A DNA stretch of 64,000 nucleotides. Source: Cheilinus undulatus (taxonomy: Eukaryota > Chordata > Actinopteri > Labriformes > Labridae). Where the stretch lies: contig NC_054869.1 of assembly GCF_018320785.1 (NCBI RefSeq), positions 30,978,289 through 31,042,288 on the forward strand, given 5' to 3'. How positions within the stretch are numbered: position 1 is the stretch's first letter; every line of letters starts with the position of its first letter. The position numbers and the translations under genes were made by a program. Shown here in pieces: positions 24,501-35,433 of this stretch. Under the pieces are notes generated by a model. That model was not told where the DNA came from. It saw nothing but the letters and a program-made list of their open reading frames with translations, and searched no databases.

Positions 24501-25780
24501 ACTGAGGAAGAATGCAACAAACTGTTCACCTAGAAGTTCTTCAAAAGCTTGAGTACTGGGCTTCAAGTGAGCTTTAAAAAAAATTAGAAATCAACAATAA
24601 AGTTTGGTTTTAAACAATTTGTTATAATGACTGCTAAATAGATAACAGAGAGCAACTTTAGTGACCTTTGCTCTCTGAGGAATGGGGGCTTCTGTGTGAC
24701 TTCTTCACTAAGGATAGACCCCTCCCCTCTTTGACACACCCACTGCTTCTCTCTGGGCACTAAATGTTCAGAGTAAAATTTCTCAAAGTTACCTAAGAGG
24801 AGTGAGGAGGGGGCAGGAGTCCCACACATGTCAATCATCATGGAAATGGCTGCTGCATTAGCAACTTAAATAATTAATTTTTGTGTTTAAAATAAATGTA
24901 TAAATAAAAGGAGGACATTGTTTGGTTCAATGACAATAAAATACGCACAGAAAAAGGAGAATCTCTGTAGCATCATTGTACCATTCTTTGCAGAGCGAGC
25001 CCAGAACGCACGAGGCGCGCGGGACTCTTGCCAAGAACTTCATTTGTCTCGCTGATCTTGGAGTACCACCAGAAGCACGTGGAGTGCTTTGCTATTGCAA
25101 CTGACTGTAATATTTCGATATTGTCTGTTTTGGTGCATTCTTAAGGTTGTTATTGTTTTGGCACAGTTTCCTGTCTTCGTGATCTTTTACGCACGGAGCA
25201 TGGAGCGCTCCTCGGACTTCGTGCGTAAAAAGAAAAGCAGCACCAAAAAGAATCGATCAGCAAGCACATGATAAAAACAGACTAATGTACAAAATTCCCC
25301 CGACTCCCAATAGGATAAGCGGTATAGAAAAAAAATGGATGGACGACGTACAAATTAAGAAACCGTCGTGTTCGTTAATTTTGTCACCTACTTAATTATG
25401 TTTCAGTTGTTGATGCACGTGATACGCATTATTAGATCTAAGCTGCATTTGTGCACCAATTTCACTCAGTATCTTAAGTTCTTTTATTTATAACGCATAA
25501 CTGTTGGCAAAGTGAATAAAAACAAGTGTTTTCCTCAGAAATAAGCGCTGGAGAGATGCATGTCATTAAAAACTATTTTCACACAAAAAAAAAAACTACC
25601 CAGTGGTAGTCTTGATTAACATTTTAAGATAGAAGTAGTTTCCATAAAGTGAAACTCGCTTTCATTTCTAACAATTCCGACAGATTCTTGTTCTAATCGT
25701 GCAGTAGGATGAAAAGAGGCCGCGCCACCACTTACCACCCTCCTCATGCGGCGCTTGTTCTTCTTCCTCTTGCTGGGCAT
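12359..25780 (-). CDS. Unrecognised Val/Glu/Pro-rich protein, about 475 residues, 11 phase-0 exons
   Basis: Exons in transcript order: 25780-25736 ([15 protein letters not shown]), 23369-22911, 18631-18584, 16031-15990, 15385-15053, 14622-14590, 14412-14347, 14125-14015, 13749-13639, 13493-13377 and 12421-12359 (TAA). Their lengths are 45, 459, 48, 42, 333, 33, 66, 111, 111, 117 and 63 nt. Each is divisible by three, each is bounded by AG and GT, and all begin and end on codon boundaries. After the strongly basic start comes [10 protein letters not shown], then long runs built from V, E, P, A and T (for example [13 protein letters not shown], then [20 protein letters not shown]). The last two exons differ: they carry four Cys/Met-containing stretches ([21 protein letters not shown]) and end in [12 protein letters not shown]. 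There is no signal peptide or membrane segment, and the body is probably disordered. I do not recognise the family; automated names for such proteins are unreliable. Further small exons could be missing in the larger introns. A TATA promoter supports the start. Confidence 0.75.
12705..12905 (+). mobile_element. Degenerate tRNA-derived SINE
   Basis: A box-A-like start (gtggctgtggattagtggta) is followed by 'gcaagacacctaatctcaag' and 'tgtacagcagcctctgccat', phrases typical of fish tRNA-derived SINEs. It lies just upstream (+ coordinates) of the last intron's start in the Val/Glu/Pro-rich gene. Confidence 0.65.
13240..13345. repeat. Dispersed repeat fragment
   Basis: The phrase 'gcagccccttgctacccc', followed by 'tctgaacacgcccctg', is one I associate with dispersed repeats in fish genomes. 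Class and ends cannot be set from this one copy. Confidence 0.35.
13377..13493 (-). CDS. Penultimate exon with the most sequence-complex segment
   Basis: It encodes 39 residues beginning [19 protein letters not shown]. It has three Cys and balanced composition, unlike the V/E/P-rich body, so it is the best candidate for a folded or binding segment. The donor is TCG|gtacga. This exon and the last one are the best regions for a homology search. Confidence 0.7.
15053..15385 (-). CDS. 333-nt acidic cassette exon
   Basis: It encodes 111 residues beginning [19 protein letters not shown] and ending PAEPETITE. Glu is the commonest residue, with many EVE, EEP and TEE repeats; both ends are phase 0. 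The donor is GAG|gtgcaac, which lacks the usual purine at +3 to +5 and is the weakest donor in the gene. Confidence 0.75.
16690..17650. mobile_element. Fold-back (long inverted repeat) element, about 0.95 kb
   Basis: The two halves are imperfect reverse complements. On the left, 'gaataaggaggttattacc' (about 16,770) pairs with 'ggcaattaccaccttattc' (about 17,525). On the inner arms, 'tcctgaataatttctaag' (about 16,891) pairs with 'aaaattattcaggaagga' (about 17,280), and 'gaatgccttcatt' (16,922) pairs with 'aatgaaggcattc' (about 17,250). No open reading frame is present. It lies in an intron. A stretch at 16,819-16,875 also resembles the end of the 730-bp MITE family listed at 34.7 and 39.7 kb. 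Confidence 0.65.
18354..18563. repeat. (TA)n-(TG)n compound microsatellite
   Basis: Roughly 150 bp of nearly pure TA, interrupted by 'gagatatatagat', runs into about 55 bp of (TG)n with a 'gggg' break. It is predicted to be highly length-variable and hard to assemble, and lies 21 bp from a splice donor. Confidence 0.95.
18584..18631 (-). CDS. 48-nt microexon beside a CA/TA microsatellite
   Basis: It encodes [16 protein letters not shown], with acceptor tttacag and donor GAG|gtaaatg, phase 0 at both ends. In the transcript a long (CA)n then (TA)n tract begins about 20 nt after the donor. Confidence 0.7.
20889..20920. repeat. (GT)n followed by poly-G
   Basis: About ten GT units, then a run of nine G. 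It lies in a purine-rich tract (20,790-20,920, 'ggagg' and 'gagaggag' units) about 130 bp from the alternative first exon. Confidence 0.75.
21048..21125 (-). CDS. Alternative first exon with N-myristoylation signal
   Basis: A 26-codon stretch starts [10 protein letters not shown], ends AVTTETQ, and stops at a strong donor, CAG|gtgagtg. The start fits the N-myristoylation rule (Gly2, small or neutral residues, Ser6). It sits in the intron between the 459-nt and 48-nt exons and ends in phase 0, so it joins in frame to ATLPVEV. The resulting protein would be about 333 residues, without the basic start or the 153-residue cassette. Its last residues echo the IITTETQ end of the exon at 15990-16031. 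I see no acceptor immediately upstream, which favours a first exon. Transcript evidence is absent. Confidence 0.55.
22911..23369 (-). CDS. 459-nt Pro/Glu/Val-rich cassette exon
   Basis: This exon encodes 153 residues, starting [20 protein letters not shown], then a Lys/Pro-rich segment, then [13 protein letters not shown]-type repeats ending in EPVE. The acceptor is ctgcag and the donor GAG|gtaagaaag. Start and end are both phase 0. It would be absent from transcripts that begin at the alternative exon 21048-21125. The reverse strand of this exon is also open (a Gly/Ser/Thr reading), which is a by-product of the biased composition. Confidence 0.8.
23919..23950. repeat. Short 11-bp tandem repeat
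   Basis: 'ttataatcagg' occurs twice in direct succession, and a third diverged copy ('ttacaatcac') follows. Confidence 0.6.
25184..25232. repeat. Inverted repeat (potential hairpin)
   Basis: The arms 'cttttacgcacggag' (25184-25198) and 'cttcgtgcgtaaaaag' (25217-25232) pair around an 18-nt loop that contains the palindrome GAGCGCTC. The surrounding 25.0-25.3 kb is unusually CpG-rich for this region. Confidence 0.55.
25297..25345 (+). mobile_element. 3' tail of a LINE/SINE-type element
   Basis: 'aggataagcggtatagaaaa' followed by 'tggatgga' is the characteristic end of a very common fish non-LTR element family. Only the tail remains. The same family is present more fully at 62.45 kb. Confidence 0.6.
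25736..25780 (-). CDS. First coding exon of the Val/Glu/Pro-rich gene (basic N-terminus)
   Basis: It encodes [15 protein letters not shown], ten of whose fifteen residues are Lys or Arg, and ends at the donor GTG|gtaagt. The basic cluster resembles a nuclear-localisation or acidic-lipid-binding signal, but that is inference. It joins in frame to [10 protein letters not shown] in the next exon. A TATA box lies 77 bp upstream of the ATG. Confidence 0.8.
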
Positions 25781-25856
25781 TTTGATGGACGCTGAAGAAA
25801 ACGACACGAACCGAAGAAATGGAGCGAGCAAAGAGGCAGAGGGAACAAAGTGGATC

Positions 25857-25862
25857 TTTATA
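25857..25862 (-). promoter_or_regulatory. TATA box of the Val/Glu/Pro-rich gene
   Basis: The - strand reads CTATAAAG here, 77 bp upstream of the ATG at 25780, so transcription should start near 25,830 with a 5' UTR of about 50 nt. A CCAAT box (- strand) lies at about 26,039-26,043, a CACGCCCC (Sp1/KLF-type) site at about 26,130, and CACGTG E-boxes at about 25,991 and 26,192. The region is locally CpG-richer than its surroundings. Confidence 0.55.
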
Positions 25863-26854
25863 GAGCCCCCGGTCTCGTTGTTACCTTTGAACCGAACCTA
25901 TGGGAGCACTGGGATGAAAGATGGTGGGCGTGGAGAGTCACGGACAGAGGGACACGCATGCAGGCGTCTCCCCCCCACCTAAAACATACGCACGTGCACG
26001 ATAGCTCAGTGAGATGATTGTGTCAGAGTTTGGCTACCTATTGGCTGGATGGTGGATGATGTTATGTAACCACTCCATCACAGCAAAGAGAGAGAGGAAG
26101 AGAGTGGACCATGAGCTCTCAGGGTACCACGCCCCCTTTTCTGGAGCGGTTGGGAATACTTTTTGACTCCAGCACATGGCGACTACACCACGTGCTCAAA
26201 AGTAATTTACCCCTTATTTATATTCCCTTTTCTTGTTTCATGAATTTTCAGCCATTTTACTGTTGAATGGAAAACTTAAAATAAGCTTCCATTTAACAAA
26301 AAAAACCTCTTGAGAGAAAATAATCAAAAGGCATTGAAAACAAAGTGTTCCTTCATGGCAACTCTAGAAGTCCTTATTCAGAATTAATTTAAATCAGAGC
26401 AAGATAATAGTTGTCATTGTGCATGGCTCATACAGAGAAAGAAAGCTTGTAAATGTGTTTACACCCACCACCCCCTACATTGCATCTGCTATAAGCACCC
26501 ATTGTCTCTAACTTGCATGGACTAAAGCAGGATTACAGACATTATTTTGTTATTTCATGCTCAAATCTATGAAAAAAATCACTGAAACCTCATTTACATG
26601 CTCCTATGCGTCAAACTGAGAGGAAGGTGTGAGGTCAGTTGTCAATTTTGGAAAGGAATTTCAGTGTTTGGTGGATGTTGTTACATGCTGATGAGCTGAT
26701 GTTGCACAACTTGGATTTACTACTACACAGTGTACAGAGTGCAGATGGATAACAGGCATACAGCACTACATGTTACAAGCATGTGCATGCTGAAATGGTG
26801 ATCTGTCTATTAAAATGTACTGCAGCTGCAAAGAACTGCTGCAACGCATCAGGG

Positions 26855-27925
26855 GTTGGAAGTAACCAATTAGATTTACTCAGATTTTTGTAATTGAGCA
26901 GTTTTTTCATGTACTTGTACTTTTTTGAGTGCATTTTGAAAAAAGTACTTCTATTTAAGTAAGTTTTAACTAAAGTAACTACTTTTACTTGAGTACAATA
27001 TTCATTGTGTGCACAGTAAAAACTGATGTGTTGATATCTCAGGTTTAAACATTTCAGAGTTGATGGTAAAGTGTAATTCAACTCCAGTTTTGATCCCCCA
27101 GTGTTAGTTCAACTCTATAAAGAGTCAATTGATCTAAGATCTGCTCACTGCAATTTCAAATCTGGGGTGATATGCGAGTGGATTACCTCCATCATGCCCC
27201 TGAGCAGAGTGTTTAGATGTTTTATACGCGAGTAGTTGTGTTTAGATGTGTTTTATACGTTTAGCTGTGTTTGGATGTTGCCTGTTGTACAGTGATCCCT
27301 GCTGGGCTGTCTTTGATCATGTTTCTGATAGACTGTTATTGTTTTGGGGGGGGAAACACATTTGTACCATGGGTGAAGTTATCCACCAAGTTATGGGTTC
27401 CCATCTGTGACTTTAGGTGCTTATTCTTCATCAGTATGTGTTTCCTTGCTATAAGGTTGACTCTCTGCTTTATTCTTGTCAGAGGAGACCCACCTTGCCA
27501 CATATTTTTTTCAAGAGTTACTGCAGCTCTGTCATATTGTAAAATATTTAACACTTTCACAAGTGTAGCTTAACAGTATGGCATGTAGCAAATATACACA
27601 TTTTTATTATAAAAAGTTTAACTCTTAATGAGTTTAATTAACATTGTCAATTTGACTGTTCATTTACCTAATTATAGATCTGAGACTTTACCTGAACAAC
27701 CTGTGTGGAGATCTATTCCTATATTGTTCTTGCGAATAAGGAAAGATCATATTTTACTGTACAACTTCTCAGTAGCTGCTCCGTTCTCAGTAATTAAAGT
27801 AAACTTTAAATTAAATACATTTTACTTTTACTTGGGTCTATTTAGTAGCACTTAAGAAAAGTTTAACCAGAGTAAATGTACTTCTACTTGAGTACGATAG
27901 TCATGTACTTTTTACACCTCTGCAA
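26855..27925. mobile_element. hAT-like repeat ends enclosing a nested insertion
   Basis: The left part (26,855-27,000, 'ttggaagtaaccaattagat' ... 'tacttttacttgagtac') and right part (27,810-27,925, 'tacttctacttgagtacgat' ... 'tttttacacctctgc') are the two ends of a well-known fish repeat rich in 'acttttactt'. Termini 'caggggtt' and 'cagaggtg' (reverse complement) are hAT-like. The 0.8 kb between them contains pieces of a different repeat ('agttcaactctataaagagt', 'aactcttaatgagttta'), so it is probably a nested insertion. Confidence 0.5.
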
Positions 27926-30900
27926 AACACACAGCAGGGAAATTAAATTTTTGATAAAGATTGTAACAGAAATATCTAAATAATCTTGATAACTAACATA
28001 CTACTCTGGTTACAGCAAAAATGGCTTTCAGTCAGTTTATCTTTACAATGCTCCTTTAACCCTGATTGTTGTGAAGAATTGAAGTAATTTGCTAAAATTG
28101 TTTAATTGGTTGGGGAAAAAAGACAAAGCATGAGTGTGCAGCCTCAGTAGCTTTCTTTGATACAACTCATGTTAGAAAACATGATGGTCATTACAGAGGA
28201 GGAGCAATCTTCTCACCTAAATCAAATCAGTCCATCCCCTTAAAAGCCATCCTTTTAGTGCATGACTCATACTCTGCTCTACACTTTCATCTGCATTAGC
28301 CCGTCTCTCTGTGCACCATACATATAGACAGATTTACCACTTACTCCCTGTGATCATTATAGAGGTTAGCTTGCAAGTTGGAATTGTCATTGGTCTTTGA
28401 AAAGGAGTGTAGGACTTGTAAGGACTGTAGTCTTTTTTCTAGACTGTACCTGAATGGTGTCAGATTTAACATTTCCTAATATGCCCCTCTGCATAAAATG
28501 CCATCATCCAGTTATTGATCTAGAGCAACAAAATGAAATAAAGTTAAATGTAGGAAACAGAGTTGTTTGTTGTGTTTGCAAGCTGAAAACCTTTGGGGAG
28601 GATCAAAAATTTGTATGAATTTTGACCTCTTAAGACCAAGACAGTTGATCATTCTTGGTTTATGTAGAAACTGTGTGTTGTCACTAACTTTTTATGATAA
28701 TTGTGCTGTAAACCTATTTCTAATTACTCATATATACTTAGTTGTCAGATGAATTTATTATGCCTTATTTTTTCATATTGTCTGCCAATACATCCATTTA
28801 TCCAGGCCATTCTCGAAAGCAATTTCTTAATAGTGCTTTTTCTACAAACTTTGCATGGATGCACTACCTGATTTAAGTTTAAACTGATTAGATTTGGGAA
28901 GTCACGTTATCAAAAGTCAAGGTTAGTGAGACCCATGTTCTTCCATTGCTTTTGAATGCAATATTCCAGTAATGTTCTGCAGTACTGTCTTCAACTTTGG
29001 CACAGAAGTCCACTCTGACTTAACCTGACATGCCAGATGAGCTGTTTCATATGTATCAATTGCATTTCCCATTTATCCAGGACACCTCCCATTGAAAGCG
29101 TTTGGGAAGAGCAGGACTTTAAAATTCTCAGAAGGGGATTGGTAGGTTAATAGTGTAGGTTATTGATAGGTTAATTATGGCGGTTTCTCAAAGCCAAGGA
29201 AGGATCTTCAAAAAGCCATTTTTGAAGGATACTATGTCATTGACTGCTGCTGGAGGACTGTTCCGATGTCGAGGATCCTCAAAATGTCTTAAAGGACTGA
29301 GTCCTTCAAAAGAAGAATTTTCAAGGATGCACATATGCATCCTCTGCTCGCAGGAATTACCCACAATCCAATGCGCACCATTTTCCTTCTCTTTAAAAAA
29401 AAATAAAACCGCGTAATATCAGAGGGAACCCGGGTCCTCAAGCTCTTAATACACTTTCAAATGTCCTGTTTCCATCATTTATATGTTGTCACCATTATTT
29501 TATGGCATCTATTGTAAAGCTGGATGGGTAAAAGTAGTGCCAATGGTTACCCACTGTAGTATTTCAAGAATGTTTTGAGGACTTTTCTCAAACGTAATTG
29601 TCCATTCTGACTCAAGGATAAACTGATTGGATTTTAAATGTAAAAGTCAAGCCATTGGCCCTTATGTTGATTCCTTGTTTACAAGATTATTAAGAATCTC
29701 TCTATCTCAACCAGTCCTTCTTGACTCACCACTGTATTTCAATTACAGGGCAATTATTTATCTCATGGATGCTTAGAACGACCGGTTCTAATTGTATTCT
29801 GTCGCTGTATTTTGCACTTTGGTGTCCATTTTGTTCACCTTCTTAATTGGAGCTGGAGCTGTGTTTAAATAAATGAAAAGGCCTTGCATTTGTGTACGCA
29901 CTTAAAAAAAAAAAGCTGACTGATTACTGAACACAATGGATAGCAATAGACATTAATTGGGTTGTCCTGCTATTTTCATGCATCTGTTACAGGAGGCTAC
30001 AGTTACAGTTTAACAGGCAGACTGTCTGTCACTCAGAGTCAGACGCCACATACTCTAAATGGCTCTGTCTGCTTGATTTACGGCTTGAATTTTGCAGTCA
30101 TGTGCAGATTTTGCACAACACGAGTTGCTACATACTTACTGAGCGGCTGTAGGGGTATGATTATATGCAGGAGGCGAAGCTGCAAATGTTAATAAGCTTG
30201 AAACAGTTTGGTGTCAGTAAAACACTCACCTTGTGAACTTCTATTATATTCAGATTTGGTCAAGTTGTTTGATTTGATTAGAGTAAATTAGATCCAACTT
30301 TAACCACCTGTCATGGCTTGGCTCAGGTGGTCACAACAAAGAAGGTAGACAACACCATGGCAAAGTTTTACACAAGTCTATTTTTCAAAGCAGAACAAAT
30401 CAACCAATTCTTTAATCAAACCAAACAGACCAAATTAGACCAAATTGGGCAGAAGTATATAAAAAAAAACCCAAATCAGACAATTCGTTTAACAAAATTT
30501 AAGTCAAATTAGACCAGATTCCCTAAAGTAACTTCAAATTAAATATTTACACCATGATGTATGTAAGTCAGTAATGTTAGCGGTGTGTGATGTGAATGAC
30601 TGTAGACAATGTGTGTGTAAATGTTTTAAAGTGCAAACCTAACTAAAGCTTGACCTAATCTGACATAGTTAGACCAAAATGTGGTATACCTATAAAATGT
30701 GTGGAGGCCAGAGAGAGAGTGTGCGTGTGACTGCGGGAGCTTAAATTACCTCTACACACTGAGCCCAGGTGTGTGACATTACTCTAATCAAGGAGCTGCA
30801 ATCTCAGGCACAGGTTGGAGACACTCAAGCTGACAATACTAAACATCACATGATGTCATGGACATCACACATGCAAAGACTAACAAAACTAAAAGTAAAA

Positions 30901-31789
30901 AATGGGCAGGGTGCAGAGAAATGTAAATAAGGTAGATCACATGTTAAATGCTATAGTACAAACTCGAGCTGTGCGAAGCATGCAGAAGTTGGAGCAGGAA
31001 AAACCTGCCTATATGTCCTCCTTTCTACTTTCTAACGATCATCATATGTTAAGCAGTTAATGATTTACACAGAACAGTAACACGTTTAACTGCTCAGAAA
31101 GGATTAGCTGCAGGACAAATGTTTAAAAAAAACACTTTTATTCAGTTAATTATGACTCTCATGTCTCTATTAAAATAGTTCCCCTCCCCTGTGGTACCAT
31201 CAGAACATAAAGCATGAGGGAGAAGTATTTAAAATACCTGTTACATAATTGTTTTACATTGCAGGCAGCTTCAACCTTCCTCCACCCATCCCACCCGCCT
31301 ATATGACTCACTATAGTGTGGAATTTCTTGGATGGCTATCATCCCTCTGATTTAATTGATTGGGTCATTGTAAAGGAAGCTCTGGCAGTGAAATAAGTCA
31401 AATACATAAGATAAGATTTGTGTAAATTAGGATTCTGTCTGGTAATGAATTAAATGCAATTTTATCAGTTATCACTCTAACTATTCTGTATAAATAAACT
31501 TAAAGTGGAGATGTTTTGCTTAAACTTGTTTGTTGTTGCATACTCTGCAAACATGGTAAAAACAACCTGAAACCTTTCTGCTCTAACAAGAGGTGAGCCA
31601 GTAAACCATTACCTGAGTGAAAGAAACTAGGTCAAAGGAGAACTTTGACAAAAGACTCTCTTCAACATACACAATGACTTCTGGAGTTACCTGATTGCCA
31701 AAGTAGACAGCATAATCTGATTTTCTTTATCAGGTAAAGGGCATTATTGGATTATGAAAAATCAGATGAACAAGCCTGGTTTGTTGCAA

Positions 31790-32110
31790 AATAATCTCTT
31801 TTATTCTGTGCATGCATACTGTTTAATCTAGTTTCTTTCTTTCTAAAATGCCAGTTGAGTATTAGAGCAGAAGCAGAAGAAGACAAAGTGAGGACTGGAG
31901 CTTTGGGAAGCAGCTCTCTTTGGAGTGAAGGTAAAATTAATTTCATGCTCAGTGAAATAAAGGATGTAAATATCCTTTATCTCATGGATGGGAGAAAAGA
32001 GAATAGGTAACATACTTAAATTGTATAGGAAAATGGTGGGTTATATAAGACGCATATAGCAGATTCACTGTCACTGGAAACCACTAGACAAAACAGAACA
32101 CAGATCATTT
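31790..32110 (+). repeat. Old dispersed repeat, copy 1
   Basis: This is the direct-orientation match to 45,965-46,275. Shared phrases in the same order are 'tgcatgcatactgtttaatc', 'tattagag', 'aaaggatgtaaatat' and 'cagattcactg' + 'ggaaaccact'. Similarity may resume at about 32,525-32,570 ('tttgtaaagaaaaccaaat'). It is strongly diverged, so it is old. Confidence 0.5.
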
Positions 32111-32864
32111 TCCCAGCATAGAAAAAGTCTGGTTTATGCTTCAAGTCTTCCTCAAAGTGGCCCAGGTCATTTTTGAGCACCACATACTGCCACATTTCCT
32201 GCTTGTTTGTGTACAGGAAACTATGAGCTGATAAATATTGAGCAGCAGCTGATAATACTGGAGTTACAGCAAAGAAGGAATGCGAGGAGACATCAGAGGA
32301 GATGGGAAGTAGGGTTGCTGAATCAGCTGAATCAATCAGCGGACAGGAGGATGCTTTGCCATTCTACTGCAATTTGCAGCCATTTATCTCTCACTAGGGT
32401 TTACTAGAGACTGGTGGTCACCCAATGCTACCCAGCGGGCCAATCACAGGGCTTGTGGTCTGTGTTATTTAAAGACAGTTATATTTTTAAAAAGGTGTAT
32501 GTGAAAACATGTATGGGCCTCTGCATAAGGATCAGGTTTGTAAAGAAAACCAAATATTGACAGAATCATGTAAAAGTTATTTTCTGGCAATGTATTATTC
32601 AAGTGTATCTACACCAGGGGTCATCAACATCCATACATGGGTCAGTTTATGTTTTAAAGGCTGGACTTTCAAATGAACTGAATTAAATAAATATGTTGGT
32701 TTAATTACATATTATCGTATTAGTGGTTGTATTTCCATTAACATTTAGGCATTAACAATGAGATCAGCCCCAACCATCTATACTGCAGCCAGCCACAAAG
32801 AAGGAAACAAAATATTTTAGCTCCGTATTTCTGGGGTTTCTTTGTTGCTCTTGTTGTTCTTTGT

Positions 32865-33302
32865 GTTACGATATAAAATCACTGAACACTTCATCTCAAC
32901 ACAGTCTGTTGTTAGCTGATGTCACTTTCTTCACTGAAAGTTAACAGTCAGCTATATGCCGTGTTTTTGGTCATTGTGAGGTAAATTGCCAAATCTACTA
33001 GCTAATGTGGTCTAGTGGTCATTAAAAGTATCATAACAGAGATTTGTGCTAGAAAACATCCTCAACTTTTGTCTCTCTGCTCTAGCAGCTGCTCTCTGAT
33101 CAGAAGCTTTTTTTTAATTTCAGAGGATCATATTTCTTGTGAGTGTGTGTGGCTTTGGCTCATTCAGACCATCCTAGAACAGATTTTACTGCTGCATTTT
33201 TCAGTATTTTGAAACAATTTTATAAACTCGGATATGTTTACCATGACTCAAATGTGGCCTGGTGGTTCATAACACAGTGGCCCGTCATACAATAAACCTT
33301 AG
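32865..33302 (+). mobile_element. 730-bp MITE family, copy 1 (5'-truncated)
   Basis: It shares with the other copies, in order, 'atataaaatcactgaac', 'acagtctgttgttagctgat', 'gccaaatctac', 'atcataacagagatttg', 'cctagaacagattttactgc' and the end 'cccgtcatacaataaacct'. The first 280 bp of the family consensus are missing. Confidence 0.6.
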
Positions 33303-34702
33303 ATAAATATTCTTTTTATCACCTTACAGGCACTTTAATTAGGACTTGAATGATGAGTAGGTGTTTACCATGCTAATGATGGCAGACAGATAGATTTCTG
33401 TAAAACAGGTCAAACGTAAGTCATTCCTCATAAAAACGTCCGCCAGTTGATGATCACTGATCTAGATGCTTAAATCAGATTATATCCCAGTTATCAGATT
33501 AATGCGATCAAGAAAACATACTAATTGTGTTTGACCTCTTTATTAAAGAGTTTAACTTGATTTAAAGTCCTTTCACCAAGCCAAAACTCCAAGAGTTTGC
33601 ATGAAAAATTCAATATGAAAAAGAAGACTGAATCACTGAGTTCACTGGTTTTTTGTGCGACTATGCTCGGGGAAGACTTGGTTTGTTGTCAGTCTCTCTG
33701 AGCTTGTGTGCTCTCGTGTCAGAGGAATTTTCTGCTGTCAGTTTGGCAGGTTTGTCAGGTCATAGTGCTGAAGGGTCAAAACTAGGGTGGGCCACCGGGG
33801 AAAAAAATAGCTTCAGAAAGTCTTGTCTTTGACAAATCCTTACATTCAAGCCTCTTTTCAAAGACACTCCCCCAAAACACATGAGCAAGTCGATGCTCCA
33901 ACAACCTTTCTTCATTGTTGTTGTGTCACTAGATCACAAGTGTTACTGATAACTCCACAAACTGTATATGTGCAGTAAGGTATAGGTAATCCAGTTTCTT
34001 TTATGAACAAAATCATGAAATTATCTGACATTCATATTAGTCAGTGCTGCAGAAACTATAAAAGTACCTCTTTAGCTAGCAGATATTCGAAGATTCTTTA
34101 AGGGAAGTTCGTGACTGTTTTCGCAAATACAAGCACAAAAATACTGTAAAATATGACATCTTTATAAATGCTATAATTGTTCAACTATAATGCAGGAATG
34201 TTTTATGACAAATTATCCCAACCCTGAATGCAATGATGGCAGGGGCGAGTAAAATTCAACTGATTCTATGTGAATATACTAAACTCATGACAGAATTTAT
34301 GGAAGCCTGAAGATGACATGCAGTCATACATTTTGTTTCCTCTGTGTGAACAAGATTTTTTTCTGTTGTTTTCTCAAGAACATGTGAAATTTACTTCTTA
34401 CAACCACAAAAAGCACTGTAATCCTAAAATATTGACACGAAAATGTTGTGAAAGCAGCAAGAAAATCCCCATTTAGCAGGAAAAAAGAGCAATATATGTC
34501 TGCTTATGGCTTCCATATGAGATAATAACCATCCATATCTTTAAAAGGACTGTGAAGGATCCATGAGGATGGTGAAATCTGTATTTACAGAAAAACAGAC
34601 AGACCCTGCTAGCAGTGATATGTACAATATTTTCTTGCTAATAATCAAGTTGATCTTTTGCAAGATACCATGCTGACAGTCTAGTCCCGGTGAATGAATA
34701 TG

Positions 34703-35433
34703 GAGACCCTCTAAAGTGAAAATAAATCTGTATTTATGTTCGTTGTATGGTAGGTCACTGTGTTATGAACCCCCAGGTCAAATTTCAGTCAAATAAAACA
34801 TCTCTATGTTTATCAAATTAAGCTTCAAAATCATGAAAAATGAGGCAGTAAAATCTGCTCTAGGATGGTGTAGGCATGTCTGTTGAATGAGCTGAAGCCA
34901 CACCCAAATTTAAAAAATGCTGCAATCTGAATGGAGGAACGCACTCACTGCATTGGCCTGCCCCTTGACCTTAGATTGACCTTATGATAAAAGTGCAGCT
35001 TCCTGGCTCTATGCCAAAGAAGAGACAAGTACGTTTTCTGGCTCAGATCTCTGTTGTGATGCTTTAAATGATCCATAGGCCACTGTGGCTTAAAGATTGG
35101 GCAAATTTACCTCACAATAAACAAAAAAACAGCATTTAACTGACTGTTAGCTTTCAATGAAGGCAGTGACATCAGCTAACAACAGACTGTACAGAGATGA
35201 ACTGCTCAGTGATTTTATATCGTAGTGTTAGAGGGGCAGTGTCATGTGGGCTACTGACATCACCAGTCCACATATTTGCCCCGCCAAATTAAACCCAGCC
35301 AGGAAAGAGATGAAAAGCTAAACCCAAAATTCAGTCATTTATAGATCTCAGTGTTTTCACATGTATACAGCAACCATATTCCAACCTATCTAGTGTCTTT
35401 AGACACAATTTTGGATTTCACTTTTCAGGTCCT
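34703..35433 (-). mobile_element. 730-bp MITE family, copy 2 (both ends present)
   Basis: In reverse orientation it starts at 'ggacctgaaaagtgaaatcc' and ends at 'cactttagagggtctc', so the ends are inverted repeats of about 18 bp with a few mismatches. The interior matches copies 1 and 3. No open reading frame is present, which fits a non-autonomous DNA transposon. A target duplication is not evident. Confidence 0.6.
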
